Shown one piece after another: positions 44,971-54,015 of a stretch of 64,000 bases of DNA. The number at the start of each line of letters is the position of its first letter. The first letter of the stretch is position 1. Under the pieces are notes generated by a model. It was given only the letters and a program-made list of their open reading frames with translations. It was not told the origin of the DNA and searched no databases. The translations under genes and the position numbers were made by a program. The DNA is from Natrialba taiwanensis DSM 12281. Its GTDB lineage: Archaea > Halobacteriota > Halobacteria > Halobacteriales > Natrialbaceae. The stretch lies in the NCBI RefSeq assembly GCF_000337595.1, contig NZ_AOIL01000070.1, forward strand, positions 1 to 64,000, in the 5' to 3' direction.

Positions 44971-46878
44971 TCACCGCCGGCGATTCACCGCCTCGTCGGG
45001 CATCGCGTACCGATCCGGAATCAGCCGCGTCTCACAGTACTTCTCGCCGCCCGCGTAGTCGACCCCCGGCTGCACGAACGGATACGGGCCGTCTGCGGGC
45101 GTGTTCTGGACGGTGCCGCCGTCGTCCGGCGTCGTGACCAGACCGTCGGTATCGATGTCGAGCGGGGATTCGTCTGCGAGATACTCGACGAGCACGTCGA
45201 CCGCCGTCGTTCCCTCCTCGATCTCGACGTTCCGGGACGGGAAGTTACAGCCGCCGAGTTCGCGCGCGGCCGAGCCCGGCTTGTCGAGGGCCGCAACGGT
45301 GTAGGAGTCGTCCGGATCGATCGGCTCGCCGTCGATCGTGAACGCGACGAGGCGGCGCTCGCGCTTTGCCGTCGGATCGATCGTCAGCGAGACGTTCGGG
45401 GAGAACGACCGGACGCGGCCGTTTTCCTGCTCGTAGACGTGCGGCGAGAAGTTGTCGTTCAGGGACGCTTCCACGTGGTTCGCGAGCTGTTTACCGTAGG
45501 CGTCGCCCGTCGCGACCGGCGAGATCATCGGAAACGCACCATAGCAGTCGTCGAGTGTGATCTCTCCCGGCGGTACCGCGAAGCCAAACCGGTAGCCGTT
45601 CACGACAGCCAGATCCGCGCCGGTGAACTCGACGAGGGCGTCGGTCAGGGCCGCGTTCCACGAGTTCACCAGGAACGATCGCCGGGCGAGCCGGGTGGCC
45701 GTCTCGCCGACGACGGTATCGAGCGGCTGCTCGAGCGTGCCGTGGCCCTGCTCGAACTCGGGATCGTCGGCGAGGAACGGCTCGCGAACGCGCTCGATGG
45801 CGTTGTGAGCGGCGGCGTCCGGGTCGGGCGTGTACTCGTGGTCGGGGGCGAGACAGTAGAGGACGTGGCGGACGGCGAACTCGTGGGCGTCGTGGTCGCC
45901 CTTGGTATCAGCGCCGTCCTTATCGCCGCCGTCGGCGTCCGCATCCGCATCCGCGTCCGCGTTCCCGCCGATCCGACGAATATCGAGCCGTCCGAGGGCA
46001 TCGCCCATTCCCGATTCGACGACCACCGTTCCGTCGACCACGATCGGCTCGTGGGTGTACTCGTGCGTGTGCGAACTTAGTGCCACGTCGATCGAGGGGC
46101 AGTCTTTCGCCGCCTGGACCATCCACTGGAGGCCGATTTCAGTGACCGCGATCACGAGTTCAGCGCCGTCGGCTTTCGCCTCCCGAGCGGCCGCCTCGAG
46201 CAGCGCGGGGTGCTTGCCGAACTCGTACTTGTCCTCGTGGAGGGCGGGTGCCATCCGGTCCATGTAGACGTTCGTCATGCCGACGACGCCGACGCTGATA
46301 CCGTTTCGCTCGATGATCGTGTACGGGTCGTACAGCGAGTCGGTCGTCCCGGCGTCGTAGAGGTTGTTCGCGAGGACCGTCGTTCCCCGCGTTTCGAGCC
46401 GATCCAGGTACTCCCGGAGCGCGCCATCGTCGCTGCTCTCGTCGGCGACATCCCAGTTTCCCGGGACGTAGACGTCCGGGCCGAGGTGGTCGGCGACGAG
46501 ATCACAGAGGTCCCGGCCGTCCCCGTAGGTCGCGACGGCGGACCCGTGGAAGGTATCGCCGCTCATCAGGGTCAGCGTCGCATCGGCCGCCGATCGAATT
46601 TCACCGAGCTTCGCCGAGAGGATCGGGATACCGCCGGCTCGTTTCACGAGTTCGTCCGCGTCGCCGAACTCGAAGGCCGCTCGCGAGTTGGAGCGGAGGG
46701 TGTCGTAATAGACGTGGTGGCGCGGCGTGAGTTGGCCGTGGAGGTCGCTGACGTGGGCGACGGTGAGTTCGTCCGCGTCGCCGTCGCTATCTGTATCGCT
46801 ATCGTCGGCGTCGACGGCCGAGTCTCCGGCGAGGACGCGCCAGTCGCTCACGTACTCGTTGTCGAGTGTCGGTGGCAT
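44971..46878 (-). CDS. 5'-nucleotidase / 2',3'-cyclic phosphodiesterase-like metallophosphatase
   Basis: This is a 635-residue two-domain enzyme. The N-terminal calcineurin-like domain has VAHVSDLHGQLTP, LMSGDTFHGSAV, VPGNWDVAD (GNWD as in SoxB rather than GNHE), LVIAVTEIG and LSSHTHEYTHEP. The C-terminal 5_nucleotid_C domain has VNSWNAALTDALVEFTGADLAVVNGYRFG and PVATGDAYGKQLANHVE. No signal peptide is seen at the chosen start (MPPTLDNEYVSDW), which is surprising for a family usually exported. A low-complexity (DA)n stretch is inserted near residue 325. The start is uncertain because the frame extends upstream into cbiP's 5' region. Confidence 0.82.
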   Translation of the reverse strand: MPPTLDNEYVSDWRVLAGDSAVDADDSDTDSDGDADELTVAHVSDLHGQLTPRHHVYYDTLRSNSRAAFEFGDADELVKRAGGIPILSAKLGEIRSAADATLTLMSGDTFHGSAVATYGDGRDLCDLVADHLGPDVYVPGNWDVADESSDDGALREYLDRLETRGTTVLANNLYDAGTTDSLYDPYTIIERNGISVGVVGMTNVYMDRMAPALHEDKYEFGKHPALLEAAAREAKADGAELVIAVTEIGLQWMVQAAKDCPSIDVALSSHTHEYTHEPIVVDGTVVVESGMGDALGRLDIRRIGGNADADADADADGGDKDGADTKGDHDAHEFAVRHVLYCLAPDHEYTPDPDAAAHNAIERVREPFLADDPEFEQGHGTLEQPLDTVVGETATRLARRSFLVNSWNAALTDALVEFTGADLAVVNGYRFGFAVPPGEITLDDCYGAFPMISPVATGDAYGKQLANHVEASLNDNFSPHVYEQENGRVRSFSPNVSLTIDPTAKRERRLVAFTIDGEPIDPDDSYTVAALDKPGSAARELGGCNFPSRNVEIEEGTTAVDVLVEYLADESPLDIDTDGLVTTPDDGGTVQNTPADGPYPFVQPGVDYAGGEKYCETRLIPDRYAMPDEAVNRRR

Positions 46879-47045
46879 CGGATCGGGGGACGCTCCACCG
46901 GCAATGTACGTAGTTGTCGGGCCTGCGACGGAACGGTCCGTGGCGTCGGTGAACTCGGTCCGGTTGTGGCGGTTCAAGAACGGCGGTGGGGAGCCGGAGA
47001 TGGAATCGACAGGACGATACGCTGGGGCGCAGCAGGGACGTGTGA

Positions 47046-48638
47046 ATGACGCGGACGCTTCTGGTCGCCGGGACTGCGAGCCACGTCGGCAAATCGACCG
47101 TCGTCGCGGGACTCTGTCGCCTGCTCGCGGATCGGGGCGTCTCGGTCGCACCGTTCAAAGCGCAGAACATGAGCAACAACGCCCGCGTCGTCGTCCGCGA
47201 GGCGGGGGAAGACAGCGGCAACCCGTCGGCTGTGACCGCCGAAGCGAACTCGAACGAGGCCGACAACCGGTGGGGCGAAATCGGCGTCTCGCAGTTCACG
47301 CAGGCCCGCGCGGCGCGGCTCACGCCGACGACGGATTGCAATCCCGTCCTCCTGAAACCGCGCGGCGACGGTGAGAGTCAACTGGTCGTGCAGGGTCGAG
47401 CCCGCGAGCACGTTCCCGCCGGCAGCTACTACGAGAACCACTGGGAGGATGCCCGTGTCGCCGCAGAGAAATCCTACCGGCGGCTGGCGGCCGACCACGA
47501 CGTGATCGTCGCCGAGGGCGCGGGCAGCATCGCCGAGATCAACCTTCACGACCGCGACCTCGCGAACGTCGAAACCGCCCGGTTTGCCGACGCCGATATC
47601 CTCCTGCTCGTCGACATCGAGCGCGGCGGCGCGTTCGCCAGTCTCTACGGAACGATCGAACTCCTGCCCGACGACATCCGCGAGCGCGTCGTCGGCGCGC
47701 TCATCACCAAGTTCAGAGGCGACCCGTCGCTGCTCGATCCCGGAATCGAGGAGATCGAATCGCGGACCGGCGTCCCGATCCTGGGTGTATTGCCCTACGA
47801 CGACCCCGGCCTACCCGAAGAGGACAGCGTCGGCCTCCCCGGCATCGAAGAACGAGGAGTTCGCGGCGACGACGACGGCGTTCCGGGAGAGCAGCGGCTT
47901 CGAATTGCCGTCCCACGTCTCCCCCGCATCTCCAACGCGACCGATCTCGAGGCGCTCGCCGCGGAACCTGGCGTGTCGGTCGTCTACGTGCCGATCGACG
48001 ATGGAGCGAGCGATACCCCTCTGGACGCAGTTGCGGCCGACGCCGTCGTTCTCCCGGGGACCAAAAACACGGTCGACGACCTCCGCGCTCTCCACGCCGC
48101 CGAGTTCGGCGACGCACTGCACGCCTTCGACGGCCCCATCGTCGGCATCTGTGGCGGCTACCAACTCCTCGGCGAGCGACTCACCAACGCCTCGCTCGAA
48201 GGGACCGGCACCGACGATACACTCGACGGGCTCGGATTGCTCCCCGTTGAAACGCGGTTCGACGAGAACAAGCGACTCGAGCAGACGACGGTCCCCGTCG
48301 ACGGATCGGCGACGCCGCTGCTCGCCGGCGTAGATGGGACTGCTTCAGGGTACGAAATTCACGCCGGCCGAACGCGGGCGCTCGAACCGGTCCAGCGACC
48401 GCTCGGTGACGCAAGTGCAGCACGCGGGCAAGTACTCGGAACCTACCTCCACGGCGTTTTCGACAATACGGGCGTCCGCACGGCGTTTCTTGACGCCGTG
48501 GCGCGGTCTGCAGGTGTCGAGTTGCCAGCCCACGACGCGAACTTGTCCGGAGAGACAGCGACGGCACCCGCAGATCGGGCTGCAACATTGCTTCGACAGC
48601 ATGTTGACGCGGCGTTTCTCGAGTCGATTCGACCCTGA
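47046..48638 (+). CDS. cbiP: Cobyric acid synthase
   Basis: This 530-residue glutamine-dependent amidotransferase (CbiP/CobQ) amidates adenosyl-cobyrinic acid a,c-diamide to adenosyl-cobyric acid. The N-terminal synthetase domain has a P-loop-like [17 protein letters not shown] and [12 protein letters not shown], then [13 protein letters not shown] and [11 protein letters not shown]. The GATase domain has the nucleophile Cys in [12 protein letters not shown] and the His in [10 protein letters not shown]. Length is normal. It stops exactly one base before the end of a convergent RHH gene. It complements cobO in the same region, while the rest of the cobalamin pathway is not here. Confidence 0.94.
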   Translation: MTRTLLVAGTASHVGKSTVVAGLCRLLADRGVSVAPFKAQNMSNNARVVVREAGEDSGNPSAVTAEANSNEADNRWGEIGVSQFTQARAARLTPTTDCNPVLLKPRGDGESQLVVQGRAREHVPAGSYYENHWEDARVAAEKSYRRLAADHDVIVAEGAGSIAEINLHDRDLANVETARFADADILLLVDIERGGAFASLYGTIELLPDDIRERVVGALITKFRGDPSLLDPGIEEIESRTGVPILGVLPYDDPGLPEEDSVGLPGIEERGVRGDDDGVPGEQRLRIAVPRLPRISNATDLEALAAEPGVSVVYVPIDDGASDTPLDAVAADAVVLPGTKNTVDDLRALHAAEFGDALHAFDGPIVGICGGYQLLGERLTNASLEGTGTDDTLDGLGLLPVETRFDENKRLEQTTVPVDGSATPLLAGVDGTASGYEIHAGRTRALEPVQRPLGDASAARGQVLGTYLHGVFDNTGVRTAFLDAVARSAGVELPAHDANLSGETATAPADRAATLLRQHVDAAFLESIRP

Positions 48639-49037
48639 TTACGGTTGATTTGGCGTCCCCTCTCGGTACGTTCCGAGCAACTCCTCCAAGATGATACACT
48701 CCTGATCGGTCGCTTCGTAGTGGGTGTCGATAAACCGCTCTGCAGCCTCGTAGTTGCCCCGCAACCCCTGTTTGCGGACTGTAATCACAGCATCGAGGAA
48801 GAACGTTCCACCGTCCGTGCCCAGCGCCTTCGCGTGATCTTCCTCAGTGATATCGAGTTCGGATTTGATCTCGTCGAAGTTGAACGTCTCGACGTCGTGA
48901 TCGGGGTCGATGAGCGTGAGTACGTACTCCGCAGAGAAGCGATAGAACTCGGATTTGCTCTCGAACATACCGTCGTCGACGAGGGTGTCGATCTCTTCGA
49001 CGACCTCGTCGGGGTACCTGACGGTATCTTTCGCCAT
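48639..49037 (-). CDS. Ribbon-helix-helix regulator with C-terminal extension
   Basis: This is a 132-residue protein starting at ATG 49037. An N-terminal ribbon-helix-helix (DTVRYPDEVVEEIDTLVDDG, FESKSEFYRFSAEYVLTLI) is followed by a distinct C-terminal part (EEDHAKALGTDGGTFFLDAV, then AERFIDTHYEATDQEC). The RHH is very like haloarchaeal CdrS/CdrL cell-division regulators. The extension makes it closer in length to the long form. It is alone here, convergent with cbiP. DNA target is unknown. The AT-rich region after 49037 should contain its promoter. Confidence 0.82.
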   Translation of the reverse strand: MAKDTVRYPDEVVEEIDTLVDDGMFESKSEFYRFSAEYVLTLIDPDHDVETFNFDEIKSELDITEEDHAKALGTDGGTFFLDAVITVRKQGLRGNYEAAERFIDTHYEATDQECIILEELLGTYREGTPNQP

Positions 49038-49241
49038 GGGTCGATATGCAGTCCGGGGCATAATTACTGTTTCGGAGCTGTCGGCATTGGTGATTATCTT
49101 CCGGCCAGCGAATACGCTAGACAGACACTATCAGTGCTATGAGAGCGGAAGAAACCCCAGCGAAGGGAAGAATTACGCTCTCACGCTGAACGCGCAACTA
49201 CCTACAAATTTATTATTTATCGGACGTAACGGAGTCACGCA

Positions 49242-49493
49242 ATGGCAGACGAAGACGAAATCCGTGAGCAGATGATCGACGCGTTCGAAGCCGCTGACTA
49301 CCCAATCTCGAGTCCGATGGACCTCGTCCCGGCGCTGCCGAACGGTCCGGGGACGAAGTTCGAGTCCGGGGATTTTTCGATGACCGCGATGGAACTAAAC
49401 ACGAAAATATCCGGCGGCGACTTCCCGTACGACGATCCGGAATCGTTCGTCGACGACGTCATCGGCGAACTGAAAGCAGCAGACGAGCTCTAA
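49242..49493 (+). CDS. MTH865-family protein
   Basis: This 83-residue soluble protein reads as the small helical MTH865 family found across archaea: EIREQMIDAFEAADYPISSPMDL reads as one block beginning near residue 5, with VPALPNGPGTKFESGDF and FPYDDPESFVDDVI. No function is established. It follows a short leader with an AAATTTATTATTTAT stretch, a probable promoter, about 35 bp before the ATG. It is not obviously in an operon. Confidence 0.85.
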   Translation: MADEDEIREQMIDAFEAADYPISSPMDLVPALPNGPGTKFESGDFSMTAMELNTKISGGDFPYDDPESFVDDVIGELKAADEL

Positions 49494-49673
49494 CCGGTTC
49501 GGAGACGGGCAGGTGCGACAGCAGCACAGCCGTCGTTCACTCGCACGGCCACCTGTTGGCCGACCGTCGAATCATTACCGACCCCTATGTTTTATTGCAG
49601 GTCGCGGTGTTGGGTAGAAAGTATACCGGCTCGGAGCACTGGCGTGGTAACGAATAGCCGATACCCCGGACAC

Positions 49674-52100
49674 ATGGAGCACTCACAGGAAACCGTCTCA
49701 CTCGTCTGTGTAACGACCGCACCGGCGAGCGAACACCGACTCTGCACGGAACTCGAGGCGACGGATCGTGATCCGCCGGTGGAGACTACCGTTCGGTCGC
49801 TGGCCGAACTCCGATCAACGGATCGATCTGGGGCCTCGTTCGCGTTCAAACCGGACGGGATCGTCATCGATGTGGATCGGCCCGCGTCGTTGCAAACGGC
49901 TATTGGTCAGGTTGAGGACGTGAGAACGGAAGCGCAGACGCAGACACGGACACAAGAGTCCAACCGGGACACGACGCAAGACGACGCCGGCGAACAGCCG
50001 ATCGTCGTCACACCACAGAACGGCAGCGAAACGCTCGCTGCAGCGGCACTCCGGGCCGATGTGAGCGAGTACGTTCCGGCGACCGATAACGCTGTCACCC
50101 GCGTGCTCGACGTGATTCGAGAAGAGACGGCGGCGACTGGTAGCCACGGGACCGACTCCGAGGGGGAGGAAGGCGAGGAGAGAGACGGAGACGAAGAGGA
50201 AACGGAAGAAAAACAGGAACAAGAACAGGAACAGCGACAGAAGCAGGCGAGCGCAAACACCGACCCAACCGACGGTACCAGCACCGACCCCGACTTCGGC
50301 CCCAACCCCGACTCCGAACAGCACGTGGAACGTGACGCCGAATCGACGCCCGCACCGACCCACGACGATACCTATCACCGAATCATCGCCAACGAACTGC
50401 CAGACGAGGCGTTCGTCATCAGTGCAGACGGAACGTATCTGGAGTCCAAAATCCGACCGAGTTCAGCTGAACTCTACACCATCTCCGCGGCCGAACTCGT
50501 CGGCAAGCACCTCACCGATGCGTTCCCGGAAGAGACCGCGACACAACTGCAGGACTGTCTCGACCGCACACTCCGAACCGGCGAGGTCCAATCCGTCGAG
50601 TACAGCGTCGAGACCACCGAAGGCCGCCGTCGCTACGAAGCGCGTGTCGTCCCAGTCGACGAACGCATCGACGGCCAGCGCGCCGTCATCTGGCTCGCCC
50701 GCGACATCACCGAGCGCGCACAGCGCGAACGCAGACTGCGGGCCAGGCAGGCCAACCTGGAGACGCTCAACCGTATCAACGCCGTTATTCGGCAAGTAAT
50801 CGAGACACTCGTCGACGCCCCTACCCGGGATGCGATCGAACGAGAGGTCTGCGCTGAACTCGTCGATTCGGATCTCTACTGTGCGTGCTGGATCGCCGAA
50901 CGTACCACGAACGGCGAGTTCAGCTACCGAACGGGCGCGGGCGAGGCGACGACGTACCTCGACGCCGTTCGGAACATCGACGATGCGCAGTATGAGCACT
51001 CACAGGCGCAGATACAGGCGGAAGCAACTGGCGAGTCCGAGGCCGACACGGCAACGGCGTCGGAGACGGAAGTGGGAGGTGAGGACGTTCCCGGCGGGAC
51101 TGCTGATGAGGATAACAGCGGGTCTCAAACGGACAGCCAGAGACCGGTCGAACGAACCGGAACCACGGGGGAAATACTGACGGCAAACCACATCCTCGAA
51201 CGAGAGCCCTTACCCGAGCCGATACAGGCCGCCGCCAGCGAAGACACCGTTCGGGCGGCGATCACCGTTCCGATCGTCCACGAGCAAACCATCTACGGCG
51301 TGTTGACCGTCCTCGCGAGTCGCGCCGATGCGTTCTCGGACACCGAACAGGAAGCGTTCAAACTCCTCGGGGAAACCATGGGCTTTTCGATCATGGCAGT
51401 CAAAAGCCGCCAGTTGCTGTTCGCCGATACCGTCACTGAACTCGAGTTCAGGATCGACGGCGGAGAGTCGTTTTCGTTCGATCTGACGGCGGAGTACGAC
51501 TGTACGTGTTCTCTCGAATGGTCGGGGACGACCTCGGACGGCCGGCCGATCCAGTACGTGACCGTCGACGGACTCGACGGGGAGACGGTGATCGAGGCGG
51601 CATCGGAACACGAGTCGATCGAGTCGTGTCGGCTCATCCACGACGGGCGGGATCACTGTACGATCGAGATGCGACTGGTCAAGTCCGGCGTTCGGACGAT
51701 TGCGAATCACGGGGGAACGATCCGGGACGTGACGGTCACAGACGGGGTCGGAACCTGCATCGTCGAGGTGCCCCAGCACGGCGACGTCCGGGAGGTCGCT
51801 GAGGCGCTGTCCGCGATCTACGAAAGTACGGAACTCATGGCGCGTCGCGAAGTTGACCGGCCGGTTCACACGGCAGTCGAACGCCGCAATCGAATCCACG
51901 AGGAGCTTACAGACCGGCAGTTGACGACGCTGCGGCTCGCCTACTTCAGCGGCTTCTTCGAGTGGCCGCGCTCGAGCACCGGCGAGGAGATCTCCGAGAC
52001 CATGGGTGTGACCCCACCGACGATGCACCAACACCTCCGAAAGGGGCTCAAGACGGTCCTTTCCGAATTCTTCGAAGAGGGAAGTAGTCCGATAGAGTGA
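49674..52100 (+). CDS. PAS/GAF sensor with bacterio-opsin-activator HTH-10 output
   Basis: This is an 808-residue one-component regulator starting at ATG 49674 (MEHSQETVSLVCV). Residues 1-150 look receiver-like and lead into a low-complexity Glu/Gln/Asp-rich linker (about 155-220). A PAS domain follows (about 240-350: NELPDEAFVISADGTYLES, VIWLARDITERAQRE), then a GAF domain (about 365-580) interrupted by a Glu/Thr/Ser insertion (about 445-495). The bacterio-opsin activator region precedes the C-terminal HTH-10 (ELTDRQLTTLRLAYFSGFFE, TMGVTPPTMHQHLRKGLKTV). It likely senses light, redox or a small ligand and controls transcription. The target is unknown. Confidence 0.88.
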   Translation: MEHSQETVSLVCVTTAPASEHRLCTELEATDRDPPVETTVRSLAELRSTDRSGASFAFKPDGIVIDVDRPASLQTAIGQVEDVRTEAQTQTRTQESNRDTTQDDAGEQPIVVTPQNGSETLAAAALRADVSEYVPATDNAVTRVLDVIREETAATGSHGTDSEGEEGEERDGDEEETEEKQEQEQEQRQKQASANTDPTDGTSTDPDFGPNPDSEQHVERDAESTPAPTHDDTYHRIIANELPDEAFVISADGTYLESKIRPSSAELYTISAAELVGKHLTDAFPEETATQLQDCLDRTLRTGEVQSVEYSVETTEGRRRYEARVVPVDERIDGQRAVIWLARDITERAQRERRLRARQANLETLNRINAVIRQVIETLVDAPTRDAIEREVCAELVDSDLYCACWIAERTTNGEFSYRTGAGEATTYLDAVRNIDDAQYEHSQAQIQAEATGESEADTATASETEVGGEDVPGGTADEDNSGSQTDSQRPVERTGTTGEILTANHILEREPLPEPIQAAASEDTVRAAITVPIVHEQTIYGVLTVLASRADAFSDTEQEAFKLLGETMGFSIMAVKSRQLLFADTVTELEFRIDGGESFSFDLTAEYDCTCSLEWSGTTSDGRPIQYVTVDGLDGETVIEAASEHESIESCRLIHDGRDHCTIEMRLVKSGVRTIANHGGTIRDVTVTDGVGTCIVEVPQHGDVREVAEALSAIYESTELMARREVDRPVHTAVERRNRIHEELTDRQLTTLRLAYFSGFFEWPRSSTGEEISETMGVTPPTMHQHLRKGLKTVLSEFFEEGSSPIE

Positions 52101-52101
52101 C

Positions 52102-52182
52102 CGGCTCCGAATCGGAGCCGCGAATAGCTGTCTTTCCGGTGAACTCGCCGCTGTAATACCCTGTACCCGACCGAGTTCACCG
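52102..52182 (+). terminator. Two hairpins immediately after the HTH-10 regulator gene
   Basis: The first hairpin has stem CGGCTCCGA at 52102-52110 and TCGGAGCCG at 52112-52120, directly after the stop codon. The second is CGGTGAACTCG at 52137-52147 paired with CGAGTTCACCG at 52172-52182 (11 perfect base pairs, 24-nt loop). Together they look like a structured 3' end. No long T-run follows, so termination is inferred. Confidence 0.5.
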
Positions 52183-52322
52183 CGGTCTCGAAGACTCGAA
52201 GGGTCGTCCACCGGGAAGGCAGGACGACTCGCTACGATGACCGCTGATGGGAGGGCGCAAATAAAATGCGGTTTAACGCCGCGGATGATCCGATCGATCG
52301 CGGCTGAGCGGTGGAAAAGGGA

Positions 52323-52700
52323 TTACTCGTCGGCGTCTGTGTTGGCGTTTTCGTCGTCTACGTCACCGTTTTCCCCGCGGACGAAGGCTGCCTGGCTGTC
52401 ACCGTCCTGATCGAGATCGCCCGCGCTGGGGCCCTCGATGAGGTCTTCGAAGTCGTCGGCCTCGCCGTACTGATCCTGATAGACGAGTGCTGCTTTGCCT
52501 GTCGAGGAAATCTCGTAGAGGCCGGATCGTTCTGCTGGGCCGATCTTCTCGACTAGGCCGTAGTCTTCGAGGACGGGGAGACGGGTGTTGATGTTCTTTC
52601 GACTCTTTCCCGTGTGGGCGGCGAGATTCGTCGCGACGTTTCGCCCCTTATCCTCGAGCGCTTCGAGGATCAGGAAATCAGTTGGCTGGCGTAGCTTCAC
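52323..52700 (-). CDS. Winged-helix DNA-binding protein, PhiH1-repressor-like
   Basis: This 125-residue protein starts with a GTG at 52700 (MKLRQPTDFLILEALEDKG). The winged helix spans about 5-70: DFLILEALEDKGRNVATNLA, HTGKSRKNINTRLPVLEDYG and LVEKIGPAERSGLYEISSTG. The family is common in haloarchaea and resembles the halovirus PhiH1 repressor. The C-terminal 45 residues are disordered and acidic (DLDQDGDSQAAF, DVDDENANTDADE). An AT-rich region upstream is consistent with its own promoter. It may regulate the neighbouring trehalose genes or act elsewhere; nothing in the sequence decides this. Confidence 0.82.
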   Translation of the reverse strand: MKLRQPTDFLILEALEDKGRNVATNLAAHTGKSRKNINTRLPVLEDYGLVEKIGPAERSGLYEISSTGKAALVYQDQYGEADDFEDLIEGPSAGDLDQDGDSQAAFVRGENGDVDDENANTDADE

Positions 52701-52903
52701 TCTCTGTCACTCTCGTACCGAACCTTTATTTCCACTGGTAACTAATACTTTCGGCTTGTCCCGGAGAGTTTGTTTTGGAAATCACTATCGGCAACAATAT
52801 ATGTGGTCACGCGTAACGATGGCGTGGGGCCAGCAAACCCCCGCTGAACGCCGACCGTAAGCCATCGGAGTCGGCGATTGTCAGCGCCAGCAGCCATCGG
52901 TAT

Positions 52904-53920
52904 TTATTCATTCGCCACGGGCGTCGGCCAGCGTTCCGGGATCGGCCCGACACGCGGGTCGTCGCTCCATAGCTCAGTTCCAGACAGCAACTGCGTTCGC
53001 TGCCCGACGAGTTCGACGCCGGCGGTCCCGAGCCAGTCGAGAACGCGGGCGACCGCGGCGGGCGACTGGACGCGGTAGGATGCCGTGGAGGGATCGTCAT
53101 CGCCAACGCGAATACTGATGCCGTCGGCGTCGATGGCGCGGAACGCGGACTCGTCGGTCACGTCGTCGCCGATGTAGAGTGGAACGGTTCCCTCCGGGAG
53201 CGTCGACGTGATGAGGTCGACGGCGTCGCCTTTTCCCCAGTCGATCGTCGGTCCGATTTCGAGGATGCGTTTGCCGGGAGAGACCTCGAGTTCGTCGCCG
53301 CCGAATCGGTCGACGACGGTCCGTGTGAGTCGGCGAACGGTGGGGCGAGCAGCGGGTGGGACGGTGCGCACGTGGACGGTGCCGGTCAGGCGCTTGTTTT
53401 CGATTCGAACGTTTGGGATCGGGTCGAGGACAGTTTCGAGCAGTTCGCAGACGGTTTCGAGCCGGGCGGCGCGTTCGTGTGCAACTGGGTGAACGGCGAC
53501 GGTCTCGTTCCAGGCGAGTTCGAGGCCGTGGTTGCCGGCGTAGATACGCGGCCCGTCGATGCGGGCCCGCACGTCGGCGAGACTCCGTCCGCTGACGATA
53601 GCCGTCGTGACGGGAGCGGCATCGACGAGCCCCGCGACGGCGGTTTCGTTTGCCGTCGTCGGCGCGGCTGCATCGGGCTCGTCGACGATGGGGGCGAGCG
53701 TCCCATCGAAGTCGAGACAGACCAGCAGATGCGTTGCGTTGGCGAGGGTAGCCCGGAACTGTGGCAAGTGCTCGCCCGTCAGGAGTGGAGGCGGTTGCAG
53801 TGGTGTCTCGTGTGGGGAGTCGTCTGTAGTGGTCTCGTCGGTATCGGTGTCGGTGTCGGCGTCGGCGCTTTCGATACTGGTGTCGGAACCGTCGTCGCTG
53901 GCCGCTGACTGGTCGGACAT
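52904..53920 (-). CDS. otsB: Trehalose-6-phosphate phosphatase
   Basis: This 338-residue HAD-superfamily phosphatase removes phosphate from trehalose-6-phosphate. The nucleophile Asp is in LVCLDFDGTLAPIV. Further motifs are TTAIVSGRSLADV, IYAGNHGLELAW, KRILEIGPTIDWGKGDAV (Lys motif) and LYIGDDVTDESAFRAI. The first 50 residues are an Asp/Thr/Ser-rich extension. It is 95 bp downstream of otsA on the same strand, so the two probably form one operon that makes the compatible solute trehalose. The start is ATG 53920. Confidence 0.93.
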   Translation of the reverse strand: MSDQSAASDDGSDTSIESADADTDTDTDETTTDDSPHETPLQPPPLLTGEHLPQFRATLANATHLLVCLDFDGTLAPIVDEPDAAAPTTANETAVAGLVDAAPVTTAIVSGRSLADVRARIDGPRIYAGNHGLELAWNETVAVHPVAHERAARLETVCELLETVLDPIPNVRIENKRLTGTVHVRTVPPAARPTVRRLTRTVVDRFGGDELEVSPGKRILEIGPTIDWGKGDAVDLITSTLPEGTVPLYIGDDVTDESAFRAIDADGISIRVGDDDPSTASYRVQSPAAVARVLDWLGTAGVELVGQRTQLLSGTELWSDDPRVGPIPERWPTPVANE

Positions 53921-54015
53921 AGTTCGCAAATCGGGTGTGGGTGAGGTTCGGATAGTGGATCGAGACTCGTTCCGTCACGGGAAGCGAGTGCAGAGACGTT
54001 CGAACGCACACGAGT

